A stretch of 64,000 bases of DNA from Orbilia blumenaviensis (taxonomy: Eukaryota; Ascomycota; Orbiliomycetes; Orbiliales; Orbiliaceae). Both the position numbers and the translations under genes were made by a program. Location: the NCBI GenBank assembly GCA_036872755.1, contig JAVHNS010000016.1, positions 620,001 through 684,000 on the forward strand. The letters run 5' to 3'. The notes under the pieces are model-generated. The model saw nothing but the letters and a program-made list of their open reading frames with translations. It ran no database searches and had not been told where the DNA came from. Positions 12,232 through 25,084 of the stretch are shown here, piece by piece (the stretch's first letter is position 1; each line of letters opens with the position of its first letter).

Positions 12232-13189
12232 AATCCGCAGGCGAGTTATCACTCCGTCCATGTATATACCCTAGTAGGTACTTAGGTACCTACTTATGTA
12301 TTAATATTTTAATTTAACTTGGGGACGTATATATTCCCACCACCCCTTCGCATGCGCACAGGTCGAAATCTATGTCTTTGGCGTATGACTGATACGAGCT
12401 GACCCGTATTTACACTTACGTAGGTAGCAATAAGGTATATACGTGAGCAATACTCGATTACCTACTTACTTCAGTATTTACTCAAATAGGTAGGTATTCA
12501 TGCAGATATGTTTCTTGGATGAGCTTATGAGATGCGCATGCGGTTTTCTGTGCAGCCAGCCACGCCAAGTATCGTCCTGCAGACCAACACGAATGAAAAA
12601 CCCAACGGCCACGCGTCCGAATCGGAGTTTGCACGGCGGCTCTAGTCAAGCCCACAGAGCGTGATAGTAATCATAGTAAAAAGTATATAGTGCCCACCAA
12701 AGAAGAAGTATTATTACGTTAAGCATATCAGCATTATTGCTGAAGTAAGTTAGCAAGAAGCTCCTGCGAGCCTAACCGAGCAAGCTGCGTCATCATCAAC
12801 CACAACTGGCTGGGCGCACATAGGTACTCCTAGGTATATAGTTACCAGCATGGATGTAACCTCCTCCCCTGCAGCTGCATCGAATCGTAACTGCGACACG
12901 GCAGGAAGAGGCCAAGGATCGTACCGGAGTTTCCTTAACGCGGTAACTAACAAACAGATTGCTTTAAGTCTGACCAGAAGTCCCGAATAACTTCGGTCCA
13001 ACGCCATCATCAATTGTCATCCAGGTCAAACATCTGGGGTAGCTTTTAGCTGGGCATCAAATCGGTTGACAATCTTCTCTGTCCTGGGTGCTAGTCAGCT
13101 TCCAATACTTTTGCAAGATCTATTAAATTATAAATAAATAGCAGTCCCTACTAAATCTTTAAATTTTTACCCTTTCTACTCTCGCAAGG
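12232..13189. other. Intergenic region with TAGGTACCTA-type palindromes
   Basis: No gene is seen in 958 bp. The left part carries clustered TAGGTA/TACCTA words (about 12270-12300 and 12420-12495), and a short AT-rich stretch lies just before the AAA ATPase start. Confidence 0.5.
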
Positions 13190-15123
13190 ATGACGAAGCA
13201 TTATTTCCCCATCCCATCGGCGGTCTCCGGCAGTACATCAGAAATGAACATGAATCCCAATATGGCGCCAACACAAGAACCAGCCGTGAAGTCCCCTGCT
13301 TCCATTCTGACTGCCTCTGAAATCCTCAAATCGCACGAGGATGCCATGGCCGGACGCAAGCAGCCTCAAAATGGAGCATTCGATTTACCACAATCTTACT
13401 TTGCAACAATGGAAGCAATCGGATCCTCCAGCAACATTCGCGCCCAAAGACTCGCTGCCAACCTCGCCAGCTTGGAGGCGAGAGTCAGCAACACAGATAA
13501 TGCAACAAACAACACGCCCTTCGCTTCAGATTGCAAAACCCTAGAAATATTATCCGCGGTTCCTCCCACACAACCCCAGCAAAATGGGGGTTCTCAGACA
13601 AAAGGTCACCCTGAGCCTGGTGTTCTGTCATATTCAAAGGCTGCGTTTGATGCTACTTCCAATATTTCTTCACATAAGCCAAAGCACCCAGACTCTGTCG
13701 TCTCCTCTATCGTTGCCCAAGGGTCCGGAAAATTTGACGACCTCAATATGCAGATAATCGCAGCCGTGCGACACGCTCACCCCGGAGGCCGCCTGATCCC
13801 ACTTGACATTAAAAATCTTGATGTCTTCGGATTTTGTTTCACCGGCCATGCCGAACTGCACATGTTGACATCTGTCGTGGATGGAACAGGCATCTCACAT
13901 TTCTTCTTTGCTCCACCCGCTAAACGTGCAGCCGCTGGAGAAGCAACCGGCAGAATGGGTCAACAGCCTCAATATGAAGCCGGGGTAATCACTTACAAAA
14001 ATACTAAATGGACGGCATACTTTGCGTCTTGGTCAAAGGGCTTTGACATCTTCCGACGTTGCTATCTAGTACACGACTCAGGCGTCAGCGGCGATGACCT
14101 TATCGAACAATTCGTTCGGGAATGCGGTACATGGACTGCGACACCTAAGGAGCAGATATGGGTGTTTGACCAGGGTTTCTGGCAACTCGATGGGGCGTTG
14201 TATCGATCCGTCATGAAAGCGAACTGGGCGGACATCATTTTACCCAACGACTTGAAGGAAGACGTTCTAAATGATGTCCTTGGCTTTTATGCCGCGGAAG
14301 AGACATACAGAGGCTTGAGAATGCCCTGGAAGAGAGGTGTCGTGTTTTATGGACCTCCAGGAAATGGGAAAACTATCACGTAAGTATGCTTCCCCGTCCC
14401 CACCATACGCTCGAGCAAAATCTAAAAGTTGAAATCACCTATAGTCTGAAAGCGATCATGAAGGCGCTTTATACACCAACGGAATCCATTCCACCTCTAC
14501 CGATCCCATCTCTCTATGTAAAAACTCTCGCCGGCTGGGGCCCTCCCGAATTCTCTATTAGATCCATCTTTGAAAAGGCCCGTGAACAGGCGCCTTGTTT
14601 CCTCATCTGGGAAGATTTGGACAGCATCATCAATGACTCGAACCGTAGCTTCTTCTTAAACGAACTCGATGGGTTAGAAGATAACAACGGTATCCTCGTG
14701 ATTGGGACCACCAACCATCTTGATAGACTGGATCCCGGTATCATTAAACGCCCAAGCAGGTTCGATAGGAAATACCTATTCGACAACCCATCCGATGATG
14801 AGAGGGTTAGATATGTCGAATATTGGCGGTAAGTGTTCCCGAAACTAGCCATCCAATAATCTGTATCACTAACATATACACGTCTTCTCAGCAAAAAACT
14901 CGGCGACACCCCGATCGATTTTACGGACGACCTGGTCAAGGAACTTGCTGGCTTGATGAAAGACTTCTCGTTCGCGTACATGAAGGAGGCGTTCGTGAGC
15001 ACACTTCTAATTCTTGCTGGGCGCAGAAACAATAAAGATGGTGGTGATGAATGGGCAGCGAAGTTTCCAGAAACGATCAGAAAGCAGATCAAACAACTCA
15101 GGGATCAATTGGAAAGCAAGTAA
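13190..15123 (+). CDS. AAA-type ATPase
   Basis: Three exons, 13190-14379, 14445-14828 and 14892-15123, encode 601 aa. The first ~190 residues are polar and probably disordered. A middle domain precedes a single AAA module: Walker A GPPGNGKT at about 389-396, Walker B FLIWEDLDSI, sensor-1 region GILVIGTTNHLDRLDPG, and RPSRFDRKYLF with candidate arginine finger and second-region-of-homology residues. This matches the fungal AAA proteins often named YjoB-like or simply AAA family ATPase core domain. The substrate is unknown. There is no evident mitochondrial presequence or membrane helix, which speaks against BCS1. Intron phases agree across both junctions. Confidence 0.85.
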
Positions 15124-15314
15124 AGGAACTAGCATGTATTCTTTTTTTCCCGAGACTGATTTTGTCGATATCATGCATATAACATACAATCAATCTACAT
15201 ACACAGCTGTCCCTAGCTCTTTAGGTTCCGGTTGACTAACTATAAAATTCAATTTTAACCCCAACTTTAAAGCCTTCTTCGCTCGTGAAGCTCGCCTTAG
15301 TATTAAGACGTAAA

Positions 15315-15792
15315 CTACTTGCTAGGCCATGGTGGGTATGCAAGCCAAGCTCTAACCCCTTCAAAAGTAGTTCCACACTTTGAACAATCAAAGGCATGGT
15401 TTGGATTTGGTCCATGTACGCCGTTGAACAAGACATCGACCATGAAGTCCTTAGCATGAACTCCCATCGCGTGAGCAGAGGACACCATATCATCGACTCC
15501 GCTCCTCTTTCCGCAGGACTGGCAGGTCATTCTCTCCCCGTTCATGTAATGGCCTTTCATTTTGGCGGCAAGGGTGTCTAGATGAGTGGGCATTAATCAG
15601 TATTAGTTGGTTGTAGAAAAATATTCAATGTGCCAGTAATAGCATATATTTATTAAAGGTTTAGAATATGTACTAACCGTCAAGATTAAGCTGCTTAGCG
15701 ACGCTGTTGCGCTCCTCGTTGGTCATGATCCAACGGAAACCGGGTTCTGGAACGTCATCAACAACTTCTTGGTCGACTGCGTGTGGAGGCAT
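15315..15792 (-). CDS. Small protein with two CxxC pairs (putative zinc-binding)
   Basis: Two exons, 15792-15678 and 15577-15315, give 125 aa. The intron of 100 nt joins NLD to DTLAAKM in frame. The protein contains CQSC and, about 50 residues later, CSKC, which could form a zinc ribbon. It also has histidines in the linker (SSAHAMGVHAKDF) and a conserved-looking aromatic tail (WLAYPPWPSK). I do not recognise the family. It is convergent with the AAA ATPase with a short 3' gap. That it is coding rests on the intact splice junction and the CxxC pairs; the function is unknown. Confidence 0.7.
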
Positions 15793-17249
15793 CGTGCTAA
15801 TATGATAATAGGCGGACTAAAAAGATATATTATATCTTAAAGATCTTTTTGAGTATTTAGAGTGTATTGCTGGTTATGCTGAAGAATGGTAAGCGGCTTG
15901 GTTTTTTGAGAATTTCCATGACTTCCCTTGGGGGATTCATCCGGTTTATATAACTTTCTCTCAGCGAAGAACTAACTAGCTTGCCGTATAGGAAGCCATA
16001 TAACACTCGATCGATCATTCCTAGAAGTTGTTGATACCCCGCACTTTGTCCTCTCTTTGAGAGCAAGGGTTTTTCTGAATTGAGATCTTGTAGCCTGGGG
16101 TTTGAGCGTCTGGTGTATCAGACAATCCCTATGAAGTATAGAGAATATGGATACATGCACACCTGCTTAGATGCAGTGAACCCCAAAGACGGCCACTAAA
16201 TTGTATTGAAGAAAGGAATATCATTGGCTATCATTCGATCACGTATGACAGCATTGAATACTACGGGCCGCACACCTAATGAAGCATGGATTTTCAATTG
16301 TCCATTCCCGTTTCCCCCCGTCGTGTACATACTACAAGGTTTATCATGATATAGCTACCTCCCTATGGCTTGGTGTTGAGCCTAAGCTTCATTACTTCTA
16401 GACGACTAGGCGTATGTTTCCTCAAGATCTCCAACGGATTTGATTACTCGATGCGTCATAGTTATACACGAGTGTAGGCGCTCTAGAATTTGAGCGTTTA
16501 GCTATCTAGCTGGATGGTCAGTCTAGCTCTCTCTCACTTTTCTAGGCTCGTTGGAGAACAGTAAGTTGATATCGACATGCATAGTTGTGCAATGCTGGAT
16601 AAGTTGTTGAACGTCCAAACTATGTGGTACTATAGCACTAGCTAACTAGTTTGAGGTGAAGGTGTAGGTGGAGGTAGAGGTGGGGGTCCACACCAAGTGG
16701 ATATGTAACAGGTCGATCTGTGAATATATGCAAGGCGCCGGCTCACCCCACCAACAGCCATGTATAACTATGGCCAACGGGAAGTATAAAAAGCCGCTGT
16801 ATAACTTCAAGTATCTATCCGAGTTAATCTCCGATTCGATACAATACTAAGCGGAGAAAGACGTACCCTGTACCCGAGCCTGAAGATCCTCGAGTAACGT
16901 CACGACTTCGATTATCGTTGGTTGTACAGATGGTAACCCCACGTTCGACGATTGCAATAGAGTCCGGAAATATATATCGAGGCTGGACCAATCACAGCTT
17001 GAAATTCAGCTTTAAAATAGGTATACAGAAACTCATCGAATCTAAGATCGACTAAGATATATGCTATCCTATAATTGGATGCTGGAATATCCTGGGTATG
17101 AATTTTTGAGCGACCTGATATACGTATGCTCACGTATCAATACTAGTACTGATATTGCCGACATCGCTCGAGGCCGGCGCTATCAAGCCGCTGGCTTCAA
17201 TTTCCCAAATATGCAAGGAAATCATAACTTTGGAGGCAAAGGAAAACAA
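15793..17249. other. Gene-poor region, left part
   Basis: No convincing gene on either strand. Only frames of 60-70 codons occur, with no family resemblance. A short run of GGTGGAGGTAGAGGTGG-like repeats is at about 16660-16686. Confidence 0.5.
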
Positions 17250-17496
17250 TAGGGGTACTCAGATGTGCGGTTTTCGAGGCCGAGTCAAAATGCAGAATAT
17301 GCCGTTTTCAAAAAATTATAAAACTTCAAAACTGCATCGCCGAGCATTACATTAATATTGGGTTTACATATAAAGTAAAGTTTCTGCACGTTTAGTTTCT
17401 GTAAAAGTTAGTTGTCTATTCGACGCAGAAAATTCAGAAATAGAAAATGCAGAATATGCAGAAATGTCGACAAAACTGCACATCTGAGCACCCCTA
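17250..17496. mobile_element. TIR element copy 1 (MITE-like, 247 bp)
   Basis: The element begins TAGGGGTACTCAGATGTGC and ends GCACATCTGAGCACCCCTA, which are inverted complements with one mismatch over 19 bases. The flanking or terminal TA could be a TA target-site duplication, as in Tc1/mariner-type elements. The interior has repeated words of the type GCAGAA, ATGCAG and TCAGAAA. There is no coding capacity, so it would be non-autonomous. A second copy with the same ends lies at 53490-53819. The family name is unknown to me. Confidence 0.75.
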
Positions 17497-20400
17497 ATCT
17501 GTTGACTAATCTATGCGACAAGCAAATCGAGTTCCAACGCTTCACGGACTCTAGTGTGTAGCTCTGGGGAAGTGACAATTTGAAATAGATAATAATTTCA
17601 TCTCGTATAATTACACACTTCTTCATTGAGACCCAGGTTTTTCAATCCATACTCGAAGATTTAGGCGGGCCTCCAAAAAAAAAAAGTTTTGCATGTCAGC
17701 CAGCCAACGTAAGGGGCATTAGTCCTTGTGTCTGGTAGCCTATGCTTGAAATCTTTTAGGTGATGATGATCTAATGTGCTTATATGTCGCTACTAAAGAA
17801 ACCGTGAACCGCAGACCACATTACATATACGTATTTGCAAAAGCCCACTTTGACATTAGTACTATGGCTCTCACTATCAAATAACTTAATTTGGTTTATA
17901 GGAGGTGAAGGGAGAGAGGGCGCAAACTATAGCTAAGGGACTGTTACATGCAGAAAGATTTCAAAGTGCCCTGCTTCATAGTTATCGGCTATCTGGGACC
18001 TAGATTAATCTGGTCTATACTCTAGGAAGAAATATATGCTAAATTTAAGGTGATTGAAATATTAATCTCCGATACTAGCGTAGTCTCGTAAGCTAACCTC
18101 CACGGGGTGCTGATCAATCTCGATCGTTAAAGAATTTACGAGGCCAGTGATATACCGACAGCAAAATCATCATTCTTCACTATTATATGACTAGATTGAT
18201 GAAATTCACACCAAAGCTATTGAGACATCGTGAATTCATGATTAGCTCCGCGGAGATCGTAGTAGCGGCCCTAGGTTCAAATGGAATGCGGCACAATCCG
18301 ATCAAAATGGAAAATGGGCTACTATACTTCCTGGAGGCTGGCCGTTGGTTTATGAGACCGGGAAGAAAGTCAATTTTTTGATCAATTGAATCCACAGACG
18401 TTTATATCTTAGTTCCCGAGCTAAGGCTGATATTCGCTTCAGCCTCTTTACAAACTGACACAAAATAGATTAGAAAAGGCCAATGCATACCTAGCTAGAT
18501 ACTAATAATTAGAAACCCGGCTAGCATAAATTAGTGTGTAATATTCATGCCTGCTGAGTAATGTATATATACCCGGTGGTATATCTGCAGGGACTTTTCC
18601 AAGCGCATTATCGAATTACCACATATTTCATGTATCTGTGCGGTATAACATTTGTAGATTACGAGATCGATGTCACCGCCTTTCCCGTCCCAGATCTGAA
18701 TCAGCAAGCCTCTGCAGCTGATAACCGGTAGATAGATAGTATTCACGAATACGACATTGATCATTTATTCAGCCGCAGTTTCATACACTGATCTGATTTT
18801 ATGTTGGACTCGACTTACGTATAAACTGCGCCTGTCCAGCCGTGTGTCTGTGTGTGCAAATCAAAAAATCTTTTCTCCCACTATATATCTTCTGGTTAGG
18901 GCAAATTAGTTCAATTGGATAAGCCGACCGAGTTTGCTAGCTTTGTGCTACCATCAGTCCACCTAGCCATGATCATGGTTCGTGTGGGATTGCGCGTAAT
19001 TCGGAATGCTCCACTAGTTAGCCAGCGTTAATCTCACACGATATATATCACACGGGCAAAACATGGGATTTCCAACAAGTCGGACGGCCTGTGTCACCAA
19101 CAGATCGATTCCCCTGATCGAGAGGATCGAGAAGTGTGCATATGGGGTGTATGGCATATCGGAAATACCAATCAAGATGTTCCAGTGACTTGGTGTCAGC
19201 CCTCATGCAACATGCAACATGCAACTTACAACACGGCACACCAGGAGTTAAGAATGTTGACCGCCATGCATCATGCACCACCTTTCAGCCCTAGTCTCAA
19301 ATATCGACGAATTGTAAAGGACTTCTAAGGTAGGTAAATCGAATCAAATCTAGGGCTTTTGAGTCCCTTCAGATGAACTATCCTGATTAATATTAGAATC
19401 GCAATTCCTGCCCGAGTACTCGAGTGTGGCCCTCTCTCGAGTTGTCTCTCGAAAATGCGCCACTAAACATCCCAACTTCATGAAAACTCGACCAATAGGA
19501 AACACTGGCATCTGGCAGGTCACTCTCCGTCATCATTGCACACAAACGGACGGCTCGGGTTTCGGATATCTGGGTATTGCAACGGTAGGCGTACTACTAG
19601 TCTGAGCTGAGGCCATTCAATTATGCATGCACCGCTTCGCGAATTCTCACTGTTTTTGAAGAGATGATCAAATCTCTTAGACACGCCCCGGCCAACTTCT
19701 GTGACAAGCCATCTCGATCTTTTAATTTTGAAATGTTTCGATATGGTTAGTTTTCTGCCTTATTGCGTATTGGTGACATCGAGAGAGGCTCAAACCCAGC
19801 CGTGCTCCCAGACATGCTGCGTAGATTATGATAATCGATAGCCTAGCCAAGGCCAAACCCATCGCGATATCATTAAACAGGCAGAGGCGAGCATTGACGC
19901 GACGACGGCAGAAAGCGAGAAGAAACACATGTGCACACGTTTCTCTGAGCACCTATTCTGAAAAGGAAATACGAACACACTTATCAGACTAGGGCCGTGC
20001 GCGTGGGGCACTATCCGACGCACTGACACCAGCTGGGTGGAACTTGGGTTCCCCAAGTTATTATTTTTGTTTCTCTATCATGCGCCAGTGGAGACACTAT
20101 CGACGATACAGTAGTTGGATACATACTTCGATCCTTTTCAAGGTTAGACCCTTCATCTCATCGCTTGGAACAATTGGGGGATCGGATTGGTAGGCGAGCT
20201 CCAGCTGCATCGTCGGGGACATAAAAGGAAAATAGGACATGATCCACGATACATCTGGTTAACTTTTGAGCTCGGACACTTTAAAGTGCTTTATAACAAA
20301 TATTTGGTTTTGCATTGATGACGATAGGACTAATCGGTACTTATTAACTAGGGTGGACAGATATGATAGACCTGGTCAAGTTGAGGGGTATCATAGGCAG

Positions 20401-22845
20401 CAGACACTGACCCCGCTCTTCGCTGCTCATGTGTAATCATGATATACCATAAGCATGCACGGAGCGAAGAAGTGTTTCTGAGGGTTTCTTAGTGATACAA
20501 TATAATATGATTAGCTATTATTAGCCCTTGGCTTCACCCAGGTCAACGTTATCCAAAAAGGGAAACGTTGATAGGGGACTACCAGGTGGGGGCTCCTTTG
20601 CACCCCGTGCGCGTGTTGCAAATATCTGCAGCATTGAACATATCTGCAGGTCCCTTGCCAATAGTTAGCCCGCTTGACGTCCACCTGCGCCTTCATCAAA
20701 CGCAAACTTTCGTAAGCTCCACGGGGTATGTAGTACACAAAGGGAAGCGAGGATGCAACAATCGAAGGACAAGGAAAAACTTTCGTTTACAAGAAAACGA
20801 AAAGGAAAATTTTTTTTTCCTCCGCCCACTACACCAGGAAATTGCGGGAGAGCTCGTGCAGCAAAGTATATCCAGATCTTCGGTACCGCGCAAGAGGCTC
20901 TGGCCAAAATCACTCAGGCCGTGGTGAGCTCTCTCTCTGAATTTTCTCGCGATCAATCAATGCAATCATTTGGTTCTCGGCCAACAGCGAAGTTCGAGAG
21001 ACCTAGCCAGAACAAAGAAGACAGTATCAAATCTTGCCAGGCGCGGCAATTTAAAATCCGAACGGTCTATGAAAGCACTGCTCCCTCTCCCGAGCTGCCT
21101 TGGCATTACATCCCGAGCCGGCACTGACAAGATGGCATCAATCTACGCAATACTATCCAAGCGGCTCCCGTCACGGGCGGGAGAAAACCCTTTCACTCAC
21201 CCGTTTGTCGACTGATCCGACTGGACAAGTTTCTTCGGTGAAATTAGGATGTTGCAGTCAATCTGTAGAGTTGTTGTAAATGTGGAAGATGATTGACCAC
21301 TCGATGACAAGCACTCGCAAGTTCGGATTAACCCAACGGCGCCCGGTTGATGATAACCTGATAGAAGTCCCCAAGAAAACCTTTTACAATTGGCAATCAT
21401 CACGGCGTCGTCTACTAGGAAATTTGGCCCCATTCACGTCAATTTGGTGATGGAAGAGTGTTCTGCCTTGACGGGCGGCCATCCCCACCTCCATACTGCG
21501 TGCCAATTGCAACGCGTTAACGGTGAGGAAGCATCTCAAGAATCAGGGGAACTTTTTCGTGCCAAGCCCTCAACTGGGACCGGGAGGGTTCTAACTCAAA
21601 TCGGACCGGATGCTGTTCCCCGACCCACAAGATTGTTTGATAACGGGAAAACCCCTACTATAGTATTAGAGAGGTTTCCAACCCTACCGTCGAAAGGTGG
21701 GCTTATTCCGACCCGCCAGCCTGGATAGATCGACTGAGGGCTGTCAATGAACTGGAGGGTTACGTCGAATTCCAACTGACTGATATCCGATCAGAAAAGA
21801 AAGAAAAAAGTCACCTGCCCTTATAGATCGGGGCCATTGACTTGAGAGGTGCGATCCTAGTTAACATTTGACTGTTGCAAAGCTTGTCACGGTACCGGAT
21901 CGTGGACCTACGGGGGCCTGCCGGATGACCGGGCATGATTGTGAGGACAAAAACGATTTACATGCGCAACTCAGAGTGAATACCTACTGGTGCCCCTCCT
22001 ATTGTCGAGTGAATGCTGGGGCTCTTTCAGTAACTCGCTTTTGCTTTGATAATTCGATAACGGGAAGTTGCGAGGGCCGTGAAACCGGAAACTAGGAATC
22101 AGATATTAGGGTCCTTCTAGTTTCATTCTAGATTCAAATATTTTAGATTTTGATCATTTTGCGATTGCATCGGTCAAGAGGGACGGAACATTCCCAGAGG
22201 AAAGGAACCAGCACACCTCCTCAGAGTTCCAAGGTTCAGGAACTATACATACTGGCGACCCGACAACTTGGAACCCAATCAACGCTTGATCCAACCCATG
22301 TTCATACCCAAACTGTATGAGGAATGGTGGATGTTTGGGGAAGCGGGAGGGCATCGAAGCAACCGGGATGCCAAGTAATTTCTTGTCGACTTGAGGGCTT
22401 CCACAGAGACGAAAACAAAAAGCAAATACGAACTTCTTCGTGATTGTGGATTCCGCTATCCCTAAAAGTAGGGAATGGAAACAAAAGCGGGCCTCTATGA
22501 ACATAACTCCCATGTCAACGTTTCTTTTTTCCTTTTACCCTTTCCAAATCCTCGGGGTTGCATACGCTAGCCCTCCCCTCCGTGTCCCAAGGTTTTGGAG
22601 CGGGCAGTTTTGGTGGCTGCAAGAAGGTCCCCAGTTCCTGATTTCTTTATATCTCCAGAGCTATCCTCTTCCATTTCCTCCCTTATCAGTGCTATTTTTT
22701 GTCACAGCTCAGACCATTTGTTCGTTATGAGTTTAAACTATCTCGACATCGTTCACAACTAGGTAATCCCAACAGCTGGGAACAATATTAGGAAATACCG
22801 ACAGGGACATTTAAGGGAAATCTTCAACGACACTAGCTATCCAAA
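17497..22845. other. Gene-poor region, right part
   Basis: About 5.3 kb with no supported gene. The longest frames (119-124 codons near 20568-21127, 112 codons at 21390-21728, 119 codons on the minus strand at 22154-22513) overlap each other on different frames and show no family motif. A short AACATGC tandem occurs near 19208-19222. Composition is not strongly AT-biased, unlike the right end of the window, so this is not the same kind of AT block. Confidence 0.5.
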
Positions 22846-24216
22846 ATGATTAGCGGAGCCGCAGCTATCAAGTAAGGGATAATCCGTATTTTTATGCAGG
22901 TAGACGCTGGCCGGGATCTGCTTCTAGCCGCATCACAGTCACATTTAGTCTATGTTATAATATATTTCACGGCGCTCTTATGCTAACAGCATCTACGCAC
23001 ATAGGTTCGAATGGGCCATGTTGGGATTGACCGTCCCTTTCGTGCTCCTTCGGTTGTACTCCCGCTGCTGGATTACGCGTAATGCCTCGGCCAGTGACAT
23101 TGTTGTCGTTCTGACATGGGTCCTGTTTGCCATTGGAACATCTCAGGACTACGCCACCTATCGTCTAGGGTTTTTTCAAGACCGACAGACGTATACCCTG
23201 AGCTTGTTGGATAACTTTCTAGATAAAGAGAATCTCATCAAGGTCCTCAAGGTGTGTAGCCAGACATCCGGAAGATGAAAGTTCTGGCCAAGCATACTAA
23301 CGTACTATGATAGGTATCTTTTACAAACACTATCCCGTACTATGGAACTCTATGGGGGATCAAACTTTCTCTACTCCTATTGTACTACAAGCTTATACCC
23401 GAGTCGATTCCAATCCTTCGGCTCGCGTTACACATAACATCTCTTATTATTGGAGTATCATTCTTTATCGTCTTCTGCCTCAACATGTTCTGGTGTGTGC
23501 CTATCGCGCGGAATTGGAGCATTGACAAAGAAGATGCATGCTTCTCATTTGCTTCGCATGTGCCCTACTTCGTCACCGCGGCATTGCATCTCTTCACGGA
23601 ATTCATGCGTACGTTCCCGAACAATCTTTTCAATGGATTCGCAAGTACTAACTTGAAAATACCAGTTCTGGTTCTTCCTTTCCCACTTCTCAAGGTCCTC
23701 AATCTTACTCCAAGAAAGAGGGTTGAAGTTGGTGCACTTTTTGCCCTGGGTGGCCTGTGCATTATCTTCACTATTATCAGAATCATTGAAGTTGGGCTCG
23801 CTGTCAATGTTGCCACCGTCGGTGTTTGGTCAACTGTTGAGCAGGCTGGCGGTATCATCGTCGTCTGTGCCCCAGCCCTCCGAGGCCTAGGTGCACAACC
23901 TCTACATCAATCTCAAGTCGACCTCGAAAGTGGCCAGCAATCCATCCATGGACAAGGTTGGTGGACAGCTGGACGTGCGACACCCAAACGACGCGATAGC
24001 GGTTCTCCGCATGAGATCCTACCAAAGGCCTTTCTCAGGTTCTCGGGTACACATCAATCCGAGAATGCATGGGAGTCACTTCCAGACAAGCAACATTCGT
24101 CAGACGACATTGCTATCTCTCAAAGAGTTGTTCCGAATGATCTCTCGTCACAGGCTTCGGAAGAAGAACTAAAGATTACCAAGCCAGAGCAAACAGCCCA
24201 AGTTCAGCCAGCATGA
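22846..24216 (+). CDS. Pth11/SAT4-like seven-TM integral membrane protein
   Basis: Four exons: 22846-22871, 23005-23251, 23314-23608 and 23666-24216, total 372 aa. The last intron of 57 nt is in frame and could be read through; it is called because of the TACTAAC branch site and because its removal gives the family-typical TEFMLLVLPFPLLKVLNL. The protein has about seven hydrophobic helices, the rhodopsin/SAT4 fungal domain, followed by a polar cytoplasmic tail of about 120 residues. Pth11-like receptors sense surfaces or nutrients in filamentous ascomycetes, but most family members are uncharacterised. A CFEM domain is absent. The first exon encodes only nine residues, so the start is less certain than the rest. 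Confidence 0.8.
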
Positions 24217-25084
24217 ACGGGGAAAACTTGGAAATAGTGCGCGCAAAAAAAGTTGCTTTACATTCAAATCAAAGCTTAAAACGTCATCGATCACGAGGCT
24301 ACGAGTTCTACGCATGAGCTTTCATTTCATGAAACAGAAGAAAAACGTTCTTGTGATCTGACATAATTTATGTCAAGTAGGCTAGAATCAGTCTCACTTG
24401 GCTGGTTCCACGAAGACACGGCCGCCAACATAAAAAATACATTGGGCGGCGACAAGATTTCGTGTGAACTCGAAGGGAGGAAAAAAAAAAGTCTGTGCAC
24501 CCTTCTAAACATATGACAGCCGTTTTCGAGGGAAATGGAGCTACACACAAACGGCTCACTCTGAACATACGGTTATGCATTCTTGCGATCGAGTCTAATA
24601 TCTGCGATCAGACTCTCGCATGTGTTGGAGTTTAAGGTTTTTTTACTTTCTGTCAAGGGGTTTCTACTAGTACATTATTTTGGTAGATACTACTTGTTGG
24701 TGTTTCGGAGGGTACATAAGGTAAACAGGGGTACGAAAAACCAGGAAAAGTTGGATTGTTAGGAAGTCGGAAGGAAAGCTGTTTGGGATTGATTCGGATG
24801 CCACACCATAGCATCATTCGACGGAGAGATTACACGGTCTAGAACGCAGTTTCGTATCATTCTACCGACACTCAGATGATTCTCTATAGCTAGCTTTTAC
24901 TCTAAACAAACAAACAAATAATAAAATACAAAATTAACAAAGTATTTCTCGCGTTCACTTCCGCGCTCATAGTCTCATTAAAGATAATAATTTTTCCGGG
25001 ATGATATGCCGATAGTCCATTCCGACATGCGATAACCACCTACCTGCCCTAAACTAGCGTCGGTTCGTCTCCCGATCAATAGCC
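24217..25084. other. Intergenic region between two convergent genes
   Basis: 868 bp between convergent 3' ends, probably both 3' UTRs and terminators. AT-rich runs occur (about 24900-24940). Nothing coding was seen. Confidence 0.5.

Noticed and set aside
18900..18975. tRNA-like start with an A-box-like TAGTTCAATTGG
   Set aside because: No B box (GTTCRANNC) at the right distance and no cloverleaf pairing could be found.
20568..21127. Overlapping 119- and 124-codon frames on the plus strand
   Set aside because: They overlap in different frames, contain poly-lysine/phenylalanine runs from an A/T tract and show no family motif.
22154..22513. 119-codon minus-strand frame
   Set aside because: No recognisable domain, no flanking exon with compatible splice sites.
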